From: Bacteroidales bacterium UBA6366
Lineage (GTDB): Bacteria > Bacteroidota > Bacteroidia > Bacteroidales > UBA932
Direction: 5' to 3'
Length of the DNA: 18,332 nt
Assembly: GCA_002438845.1 (NCBI GenBank)
Contig: DJRG01000048.1
Location: 1-18,332 of the forward strand
This document shows, in pieces, positions 1 through 5,774 of the stretch; the first letter of the stretch is position 1; each line of letters opens with the position of its first letter. The notes below the pieces were generated by a model. The model ran no database searches. It worked only from the letters and a program-made list of their open reading frames with translations, and was not told the DNA's origin. The translations under genes and the position numbers were made by a program.

Positions 1-46
1 TCTACTTTTTGCGTCTGGTACAGTCTACTTTTTGCGTCTGGTACAA
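1..46. repeat. Left 23-bp-period tandem repeat (2 units, array cut by window edge)
   Basis: Two perfect 23-bp units start at positions 1 and 24. Each begins TCTACTTTTTGCGTCTGG and continues to GTACA. The array may extend left of the window. The core ACTTTT followed by a G-containing stretch recurs in a second 23-bp-period array at 1575-1643, on the other side of the ATPase gene. The period is not a multiple of three, so this is unlikely to be coding. Function unknown. Confidence 0.85.
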
Positions 47-58
47 GGTTCGGCACAG

Positions 59-157
59 AATTTCGGGGACAGACCGGAATTTTCATATTCAAATTTAGGG
101 GATAGCCGGTATTTATCGAATTAAAATTTGCGGGACAGCAGGAATATTCCTAACTTA
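59..157 (+). repeat. Left 33-bp-period repeat array (3 degenerate units)
   Basis: Three units start at 59, 92 and 125, exactly 33 bp apart. Each opens with AATTT followed by a GGGGACAG-like block and a GG. Unit 1 reads AATTTCGGGGACAGACCGGA, unit 2 AATTTAGGGGATAGCCGG and unit 3 AATTTGCGGGACAGCAGGA. The last unit runs into the leader of the ATPase gene and supplies a possible -33 promoter box. Units 1 and 3 have their closest counterparts, in the same order, at 1655 and 1688. Confidence 0.8.
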
Positions 158-158
158 G
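127..158 (+). promoter_or_regulatory. Candidate Bacteroidota-type promoter of the ATPase gene
   Basis: TTTG at 127-130 and TAACTTAG at 151-158 are separated by 20 bp. The Bacteroidota pattern is TTTG, 19-21 bp, TAnnTTTG; here the -7 box matches at TA..TT.G. Transcription would start near 164, about 15 nt before the ATG at 179. The -33 element falls inside the third 33-bp repeat unit; the first two units carry TTTC or TTTA at that place. Prediction from sequence only. Confidence 0.45.
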
Positions 159-178
159 CATCACTAAATCAACTATTT

Positions 179-1513
179 ATGTATAGAAGAATATTCAAAA
201 GAAAAATTTACGAAAAATTGCTGGCGTGGAAACGAGAAAATGACGGGACTTCCGCTCTTCTGGTTGAGGGAGCGCGGCGTGTCGGAAAGTCAACCGTTGT
301 TGAGCAATTCGCACAGAACGAATACGAATCGTATATCCTTATCGACTTCAACAAAGCACCCATGGCGATACAGTCTCTCTTCGAAGACACATTGGATTTG
401 GACTATTTATTCATGGTCTTACAGCAGACATACCATAAGACTCTTGTCAAGAGAAAGTCCGTCATCATCTTTGACGAAGTCCAAAAATGCCCATTGGCAC
501 GCCAGGCAATCAAATATTTGGTACAGGATGGTCGTTATGACTACATAGAAACCGGCTCCCTTATCAGCATAAAGAAAAACACTGAAAACATTACCATCCC
601 AAGCGAAGAAGACAGCATCCAGATGTATCCTATGGATTTTGAGGAATTCCGTTGGGCTCTTGGAGACGAAGTCACCATACCTATGCTTCATAAATTTTGG
701 GAAATGGACAAGCCGCTTGGCCCTGCCCACAGAGAGACTCAGAAAGGACTAAGACTGTATATGCTTGTCGGAGGAATGCCGCAGGCTGTCAATGCTTATC
801 TTGACACCAACAACATGAGGAAAGTCGATGCTATAAAGCGTAAGATCATCAAGCTCTACGCTGATGACTTCCGTAAGATAGATCCAAGTGGCCGCATAAC
901 AAGACTGTTCCTCTCCATCCCTGGTCAACTCAACAAAAAGGCCGCGCATTTCCAAGCAACTACAGTGTTGAGCAATGCGGAAAGTGAAAAGACACTTCAA
1001 CTACTCTCAGACCTCGAAGACAGTAAGACCGTTAATTTCGCCTACCATACTGATGACCCTAATGTCGGTATGGAACTGTCGCGAGACAATTCCAAATACA
1101 AAATATTCGTTGGGGACACAGGCCTATTCATAACTATGGCCTTTTGGGACAAGGATTACACAGAGAACGTAATATACGACAAACTGCTCAGTGACAAACT
1201 TTCCGCAAACCTCGGCTATGTATATGAGAATCTCATCGCCCAGATGTTCACAGCATCAGGGAACAAACTCTTCTACTACACTTGGCCAAAAGACGAGAAG
1301 CACAATTATGAGATCGACTTCCTTCTTTCACGTGGAACCAAGATTGTCCCAGTCGAAGTCAAATCCTCAGGATATAAAACACACGCATCATTGGATGCCT
1401 TCTGCAAGAAATTTTCTTCCCGCATTTCGGAAAGGTATCTTATCTACACAAAGGACCTGTGCAGAGATGGTCAGACAAGGATGGTCCCCGCCTATATGAC
1501 GCCTATTCTATAG
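179..1513 (+). CDS. AAA family ATPase with C-terminal DUF4143 / PD-(D/E)XK-like domain
   Basis: A 444-residue protein of the AAA_14-DUF4143 family, common in many copies in Bacteroidota genomes; its cellular role is not established. Walker A is GARRVGKST (residues 31-39, Lys37) and Walker B is VIIFDEVQ (95-102, Asp99-Glu100), followed by ETGSLIS at 124-130, a likely sensor-1 strand. The C-terminal part keeps a nuclease-like layout: Glu350 in YVYENLIAQ, Asp380 in YEIDFLL, and PVEVKSS with Glu393 and Lys395. No signal peptide or membrane segment is seen. The start is the ATG at 179; an in-frame TTG at 128 lies in the repeats and is rejected. The gene stands alone and looks more A+T-rich than the genes to its right, suggesting acquisition or a different history. 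The open frame is full length, so it is probably functional. The family assignment is firm; enzymatic activity of the C-terminal domain is inference. Confidence 0.9.
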   Translation: MYRRIFKRKIYEKLLAWKRENDGTSALLVEGARRVGKSTVVEQFAQNEYESYILIDFNKAPMAIQSLFEDTLDLDYLFMVLQQTYHKTLVKRKSVIIFDEVQKCPLARQAIKYLVQDGRYDYIETGSLISIKKNTENITIPSEEDSIQMYPMDFEEFRWALGDEVTIPMLHKFWEMDKPLGPAHRETQKGLRLYMLVGGMPQAVNAYLDTNNMRKVDAIKRKIIKLYADDFRKIDPSGRITRLFLSIPGQLNKKAAHFQATTVLSNAESEKTLQLLSDLEDSKTVNFAYHTDDPNVGMELSRDNSKYKIFVGDTGLFITMAFWDKDYTENVIYDKLLSDKLSANLGYVYENLIAQMFTASGNKLFYYTWPKDEKHNYEIDFLLSRGTKIVPVEVKSSGYKTHASLDAFCKKFSSRISERYLIYTKDLCRDGQTRMVPAYMTPIL

Positions 1514-1574
1514 TCCAATCCAAGTCATTGCCACAGTTCCAGTTACTATGCCGCCGATTAGAAGACAAAACAAA

Positions 1575-1643
1575 ACTCCGCAACTTTTGACCGATTTACT
1601 CCGCAACTTTTCGGCAAAACACTCCGCAACTTTTCGACACTGA
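1575..1643. repeat. Right 23-bp-period tandem repeat (3 units)
   Basis: Units start at 1575, 1598 and 1621, exactly 23 bp apart. Each opens ACTCCGCAACTTTT and then varies (GACCG, CGGCA, CGACA). The period equals that of the left array at 1-46 and the core (A/T)ACTTTT is shared, but the remaining bases differ. The interval from the last unit to the first 33-bp unit is 34 bp here and 35 bp on the left. Confidence 0.85.
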
Positions 1644-1654
1644 ATGGACGCAAA

Positions 1655-1720
1655 AATTTCGGGGACAGACGGGATTTTCCGCATAAAAATTTACGGGTCA
1701 GCATGGTCTCTTGCATCTTA
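1655..1720 (+). repeat. Right 33-bp-period repeat array (2 units)
   Basis: Units start at 1655 (AATTTCGGGGACAGACGGGA) and 1688 (AATTTACGGGTCAGCATGG), 33 bp apart. The first matches left unit 1 at 19 of 20 bases, and the second most resembles left unit 3. The array therefore looks like the left one with the middle unit absent. It is followed by a leader-like stretch ending in ATG. Confidence 0.8.
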
Positions 1721-1774
1721 AAAACTATGAATCAACCTCTTATGCTCAAAGAAAATCGAAACTATGCACTTTAG
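1714..1774 (+). other. Vestigial copy of the ATPase gene leader and start codon
   Basis: Positions 1714-1744 align without gaps to 151-181, the leader and ATG of the ATPase gene; I count 20 of 31 identical bases, including AATCAAC and the closing TTATG. The ATG at 1742 lies 54 nt after the last 33-bp unit, exactly as the real start at 179 does. Only ten codons follow (MLKENRNYAL, stop at 1772-1774), with no resemblance to the ATPase. This looks like the upstream end of a second cassette whose gene is lost, or a bare cassette boundary. Confidence 0.5.
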
Positions 1775-1819
1775 GCTTGCTCCGAATCCCTTCGGTAACA
1801 CTTTAGGCCTCTTTTGCTC

Positions 1820-1846
1820 CTCAAGAGTGCAGGCTGCACTCTTGAG
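1820..1846. repeat. Perfect 27-nt palindrome
   Basis: CTCAAGAGTGCAG and its reverse complement CTGCACTCTTGAG flank a single central G at 1833. All 13 pairs match, so RNA or extruded DNA would form a stem of about 11 bp with a small loop. No T run follows on the plus strand (AAACGTTTT comes next), so it is not a typical terminator. It may be a REP-like element or a protein-binding site. Confidence 0.75.
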
Positions 1847-2007
1847 AAACGTTTTCCCCACTTTTCGTCTCCCGAGGGTGCGTTTCCAAATTTTGGTGAC
1901 GTGCAAAAATTGGGAATGTCTTTTCTTTGGCCGTCTCGGCACTTCGACAGGCTCAGTGGCCGAAGTTATCCCCTTATTGAGCTGATAGTGACGGGGTGCA
2001 AACTGAA

Positions 2008-2071
2008 CGGTTCTGCACCCGAAGTGGGCAATGTCAGGTGATGCGGTGGCAATAATAGCGGTTCTGCACCC
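2008..2071. repeat. Paired 13-bp direct repeat CGGTTCTGCACCC
   Basis: Identical 13-bp copies lie at 2008-2020 and 2059-2071, 51 bp apart, just past the 3' end of smpB. The nearby ACGGGGTGCA at 1991-2000 is partly complementary to them, so alternative hairpins are possible. Function unknown. Confidence 0.6.
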
Positions 2072-2104
2072 CAACTTTGACACAGATGTCCGGAATTCAG
2101 AAAA

Positions 2105-2560
2105 TCACTCCCCGCGATCGAGCTCGCGGCGGAGGTCTTTCTCTTTGATGGAGGCGCGCTTGTCATAGACTTTCTTGCCTCGGGCGAGGGCGATGACAAG
2201 CTTGGCGAGACCGTCTTCGTTGATGAACAGCTTGGTGGCTACGATGGTGAGGCCTTTCTCCTTCACGGCCTGATGCAGATGACGGAGCTCACGCTTGGTC
2301 AGCAGAAGCTTGCGATCCCTCATCGGCTCATGCTGTCCCCAGGAGCCCCAGAAGTACTGGGCCACGTTCATACCCTTGACAAACAACTCGTTGCCGACGA
2401 AATAACAGAACGAATCGACCAGCGAGGCCTTGCCCATGCGGATCGACTTTATCTCGGTGCTGACCAAGGATATTCCCGCCACATAGGTTTCAAGAAACTC
2501 GTAGTCGAACGAGGCACGACGGTTGCGTATCTCAACTTTATATTCCTTCTGCTTTGGCAT
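2105..2560 (-). CDS. smpB: SmpB, tmRNA-binding protein of trans-translation
   Basis: SmpB binds tmRNA and carries it into stalled ribosomes, where the nascent chain is tagged for degradation. The 151-residue product has the family features: the N-terminal NRRASFDYEFLETYVAGI strand region, ALVGTE-like LVSTEIKSIR, the GKASLVDSF segment, and the lysine-rich tail around KKVYDKRASIKEKD that enters the decoding site. The start is the ATG at 2560 (MPKQKEYK); an in-frame TTG at 2584 is rejected because the remaining length and N-terminus fit the family. It is transcribed divergently from the M16 protease gene. No intrinsic terminator is obvious downstream; the region beyond is repeat-rich. Confidence 0.96.
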   Translation of the reverse strand: MPKQKEYKVEIRNRRASFDYEFLETYVAGISLVSTEIKSIRMGKASLVDSFCYFVGNELFVKGMNVAQYFWGSWGQHEPMRDRKLLLTKRELRHLHQAVKEKGLTIVATKLFINEDGLAKLVIALARGKKVYDKRASIKEKDLRRELDRGE

Positions 2561-2658
2561 ATTCACAAATTCATTTTCAAACAATTACCACTGCAATGAC
2601 AAACCCTCTCCCTTCATTTTCAGGCACACGGCGATGCTGTGATGATATTCATGGATTA

Positions 2659-2666
2659 CAAAGATA
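2659..2666 (-). promoter_or_regulatory. Candidate -7 box for smpB
   Basis: On the minus strand the sequence is TATCTTTG, a full match to TAnnTTTG, about 100 nt upstream of the smpB start. No TTTG lies at the expected -33 distance, so support is partial. It sits immediately beside the oppositely oriented candidate promoter at 2676-2707. Confidence 0.4.
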
Positions 2667-2675
2667 ATCACTTTT

Positions 2676-2707
2676 CTTGGTGTTGCGGCTAAAAATGATT
2701 AAGTTTG
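2676..2707 (+). promoter_or_regulatory. Candidate promoter of the M16 protease-miaA pair
   Basis: CTTG at 2676-2679 (three of four bases of TTTG), a 20-bp spacer and TAAGTTTG at 2700-2707 fit the Bacteroidota promoter pattern well. Transcription would start near 2714, leaving a leader of roughly 110 nt before the coding region. The -33 side overlaps the upstream region of smpB, so the two divergent genes share about 100 bp of control region. Confidence 0.5.
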
Positions 2708-2822
2708 TCAATTACAGCCACTCAGGGCGAATGATTTAAAATAAGTGGCCTCAAAAAGATGATGTTGGGGTACTTTTAGCAAGCGGCAAAGAACAACTCG
2801 CCGCAGTTTTGACGATTAATAA

Positions 2823-5744
2823 ATGTTCAATATCATGAAAAGACAACTCACTCTGGCGGTGATCACCGTCATCACGCTGTTCCTGGCAGGATCGTGCGCG
2901 AAGTACAAGTACGAGACAGTCAAGGGGGATCCGATGAACACTAAGATCTACACCCTCGACAACGGACTGAAGGTCTACATGACCGTCAACAAGGAAACCC
3001 CTCGCATCCAGACCTACATCGCCGTCAAGGTCGGCAGCAAGAACGACCCTAAGGAGACCACAGGACTCGCCCACTACCTTGAGCACCTGATGTTCAAGGG
3101 CACCGAGAACTTCGGCACTTCCGACTATGCGGCCGAGAAGCCGAAGCTCGACTCCATCAAGGCCCTCTTCGAAATCTATCGGACAAAGACAGACCCGCAG
3201 GAGCGCAAGGCGATTTACCACCAGATCGACTCAATCAGCTACGCCGCGTCAAAGATCGCGATCGCCAATGAATATGACAAATTGATGGCCGTTATCGGAG
3301 CCGACGGCACCAACGCGTTCACATCCAACGACATGACAGTCTACCAGGAGGACATCCCGTCAAACGAGATCGACAACTGGGCGAAGATCGAGGCTGACAG
3401 GTTCATGCACCCTGTGATCCGTGGATTCCACACGGAACTGGAGGCCGTCTACGAGGAGAAGAACATGAGCCTCACCGAGGACAACAGCAAGGCCATGGAG
3501 GCTCTCGACTCAGTGCTGTTCCCTCACCACCCTTACGGACTCCAGACAACCCTCGGAACCCAGGAGCACTTGAAGAACCCGTCAATCGTGAACATCGAGA
3601 ACTACAGGGCCAACTTCTACGTGCCTAACAACGTGGCCATCTGCGTCTCCGGAGACTTCGACCCCGACACCTTCGTCGCCACGATCGAGAAATACTTCGG
3701 AGAGTGGAAACCGAACCCTGACATCAAATTCCTTGAATATGAACCTGAACAGGCCATCACCACTCCGGTCCAGAAGACCGTCTATGGGCTTGATGCAGAG
3801 TTCGTGATGATGGGCTGGAGAGTTCCCGGAGCGAACGACTATCTCAGAAGCGAGGTGGGAGACATCGTCGGAGACATCCTCTACAACGGACAGGCAGGCC
3901 TTGCCGACCTAAATCTGATCCAGGCACAGAAAATCAACGGATTCTATGGCTTCAACTACACCCGTCCGGACTACGGAGAGTTCATGCTCGTGGGCTATCC
4001 TCGTGAGGGACAGACCCTTGACGAGGTGCGCGACCTCATGCTCGAGCAAGTGGCCAAACTCCGCTCCGGAGACTTCGACGAGAGCCTCATCCAGTCAACG
4101 CTGAACAACTACAAGCTCTCCAACATGCGCCAACTTGAGGACAACAGCAGAAGGGCGATGATTTTCGTACAGTCCTTCATCAACGGACACGACTGGAAGG
4201 ACGATGCCCTCCAGATGCAGAGGCTTGAGAAAGTCACCAAGCAGCAAATCGTGGATTGGGCGAACGAGCATCTCGGAGCGAACAGCTATGTAGCTGTCTA
4301 TAAGCGCATCGGAGAAGATAAGAACATAGAGAAGATCGCCGCCCCGGCCATCACTCCGATAGAAACCAACCGCGACAAGCAGAGCGAGTTCCTGACCGAG
4401 ATTCAGAACACGGAAGTCTCTCCTATCGAGCCGGTGTTCGTGGACTTCTCCAAGGACATGTCCAAGGGCAGCGTGGCTGAAGGCATCGAACTTCTCTACA
4501 AAAAGAACGAGACCAACGACATCACCACTCTGACCAGCGTGTTCGACAGAGGCAACCAAGACGACCCGCGCCTCGGCCTCGCATTCGACTACCTCAGCTA
4601 TCTCGGGACTCCGACCAGATCAGCCGAGCAGATCAAGAAAGAGCTGTACGAACTGGCCTGCTTCCAGAGACTTTCCTGCGGAACCACCCAGTCCTACATC
4701 GGTGTGAGCGGACTTGACGAGAATGTCGGCAAGGCTATGGACATCGTCGAGGATCTGATTTTCAACGCGCAGCCTGACACAGTGATTCTCGCCGAATTGA
4801 AATCCGACATATTCAAAACCCGCTCCGACAACAAACTGAGTCAGGGTGCCTGCTTCGGGGCGCTCAGAAGGTACCTCTTCTACGGTCCGGACTACATCAA
4901 GAAGGCCACCCTAACCAACGAGCAGGTGGCAGCCCTGACCTCAGAAGAACTTCTTCAGGCCATCAGGGACCTCTACGGAAAGAAGCATGACGTCCTTTAC
5001 TACGGCCCGTCCGGTGAAGCCGCCGCAAAGAAAATGATTGCGGAGCATCATAAGACCAGCGAAACCCCTGAGTCTCTTGTCAGGTCCTACCCTCAGGCAA
5101 GGCAGGTTGCCTCCAGCGAGGTGTTCATCGCCCCGTACGACGCCAATCAGTTCTACTACCTGCAATATTCAGACAGAGGAGATAAATTCAACGCCGCCTA
5201 CGACCCGAGCGTCAGGATGTACAACAGCTACTTCGGCAGCGGCATGGGCGCCATCGTCTTCCAGGAAATGAGAGAGGCGCGTGGCCTTGCATATTCAGCC
5301 TCCGCTTTCCTCACCGACCTCGGCCACAAAGACAGCGACTACCTCTTCTACGCCTTCATCGCCTCACAGAATGACAAGGCCAAGGATGCCGTCGAGGCGT
5401 TTGACAACATCATCAACGAGATGCCAGAATCCGAGAAAGCGTTCGAAGTGGCCAAGACTTCCCTTCTGACCGGCATCCGAACAAGCAGGACAACCGGCAT
5501 CGACGTGCTCTACAAATATCTTGACTTACAAGACTATGGGCTCACCGAAGACCGTGAGAAAGCCGTGTTCGAGAAGGTTCAGGGCATGACCCTTGCCGAT
5601 GTCAAGGCCTTCCAGGAGAAGTGGATCAAAGGTCGCAAGTACGTCTATGGGTTCCTCGGCAAGAAAGAAGGCCTGGACATGGAGTTTGTCGGCTCGCTCG
5701 GTCCTGTCACCGAACTAACCCTTGAGGAAATCTTCGGTTACTAA
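2823..5744 (+). CDS. M16 family zinc metallopeptidase, predicted lipoprotein
   Basis: A 973-residue two-half insulinase/pitrilysin-family protease. The N-terminus (KRQLTLAVITVITLFLAGSC) is a lipoprotein signal with lipobox LAGSC, lipid cysteine Cys25, implying export and membrane anchoring. The inverted zinc motif is HYLEH at 84-88 (His84, Glu87, His88); by alignment with pitrilysin and insulin-degrading enzyme the third ligand is Glu212 in ELEAVYEEKN, with Glu205 as the supporting acid. About 124 residues separate His88 from Glu212 against about 77 in pitrilysin, because a charged helical segment (about 105-150) is inserted. The second half lacks HxxEH and has the substrate-binding RGLAYS motif at 820-825, as expected for the inactive half. 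The ATG at 2823 or the one at 2835 (MKRQLT) could be the start; the second gives the cleaner signal peptide. It is followed 30 bp later by miaA and probably cotranscribed. Substrates unknown. Confidence 0.93.
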   Translation: MFNIMKRQLTLAVITVITLFLAGSCAKYKYETVKGDPMNTKIYTLDNGLKVYMTVNKETPRIQTYIAVKVGSKNDPKETTGLAHYLEHLMFKGTENFGTSDYAAEKPKLDSIKALFEIYRTKTDPQERKAIYHQIDSISYAASKIAIANEYDKLMAVIGADGTNAFTSNDMTVYQEDIPSNEIDNWAKIEADRFMHPVIRGFHTELEAVYEEKNMSLTEDNSKAMEALDSVLFPHHPYGLQTTLGTQEHLKNPSIVNIENYRANFYVPNNVAICVSGDFDPDTFVATIEKYFGEWKPNPDIKFLEYEPEQAITTPVQKTVYGLDAEFVMMGWRVPGANDYLRSEVGDIVGDILYNGQAGLADLNLIQAQKINGFYGFNYTRPDYGEFMLVGYPREGQTLDEVRDLMLEQVAKLRSGDFDESLIQSTLNNYKLSNMRQLEDNSRRAMIFVQSFINGHDWKDDALQMQRLEKVTKQQIVDWANEHLGANSYVAVYKRIGEDKNIEKIAAPAITPIETNRDKQSEFLTEIQNTEVSPIEPVFVDFSKDMSKGSVAEGIELLYKKNETNDITTLTSVFDRGNQDDPRLGLAFDYLSYLGTPTRSAEQIKKELYELACFQRLSCGTTQSYIGVSGLDENVGKAMDIVEDLIFNAQPDTVILAELKSDIFKTRSDNKLSQGACFGALRRYLFYGPDYIKKATLTNEQVAALTSEELLQAIRDLYGKKHDVLYYGPSGEAAAKKMIAEHHKTSETPESLVRSYPQARQVASSEVFIAPYDANQFYYLQYSDRGDKFNAAYDPSVRMYNSYFGSGMGAIVFQEMREARGLAYSASAFLTDLGHKDSDYLFYAFIASQNDKAKDAVEAFDNIINEMPESEKAFEVAKTSLLTGIRTSRTTGIDVLYKYLDLQDYGLTEDREKAVFEKVQGMTLADVKAFQEKWIKGRKYVYGFLGKKEGLDMEFVGSLGPVTELTLEEIFGY

Positions 5745-5771
5745 ATGGCCATCAAATCTTTCGGTTACTAA
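5728..5771 (+). repeat. Short duplication of the protease gene's 3' end
   Basis: AAATCTTCGGTTACTAA at 5728-5744 is repeated as AAATCTTTCGGTTACTAA at 5754-5771, with one extra T. Directly after the protease stop an ATG (5745) opens an eight-codon frame MAIKSFGY that ends with the same FGY-stop as the protease. This is probably a local duplication, not a functional peptide gene. Confidence 0.6.
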
Positions 5772-5774
5772 CGG

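Larger units (their letters stand above)
1775..2104. other. Gene-free, hairpin- and repeat-rich intergenic stretch
   Basis: No credible gene is seen on either strand. The stretch holds a 27-nt perfect palindrome at 1820-1846 and paired copies of CACTTTAGGC near 1767 and 1799. It has an imperfect inverted repeat from CCAAATTTT to AAAAATTGG around 1887-1914, and a CTTCGACAGGCTCAG element near 1938, of a kind often met in intergenic repeats. CGGTTCTGCACCC occurs twice, at 2008-2020 and 2059-2071. The short open frames here have no family features. It could be decayed DNA or an array of REP-like elements. Confidence 0.55.

Noticed and set aside
1..157. Possible CRISPR array
   Set aside because: The 23- and 33-bp periods leave no room for unique spacers between repeats, the units are degenerate, and no cas genes are present.
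128..178. Upstream TTG start for the ATPase gene (17 extra residues)
   Set aside because: The extension translates the repeat and leader; the ATG at 179 gives the family-like N-terminus MYRRIFKRKIYEKLL.
1718..2083. 121-residue open frame on the minus strand in the intergenic region
   Set aside because: It runs through the palindrome and direct repeats, has no recognisable domain, and overlaps other equally long frames; it looks like chance.
2041..2104. tmRNA (ssrA) gene or integrase attachment site next to smpB
   Set aside because: No tRNA-like acceptor end, tag reading frame or duplicated attachment sequence is visible.
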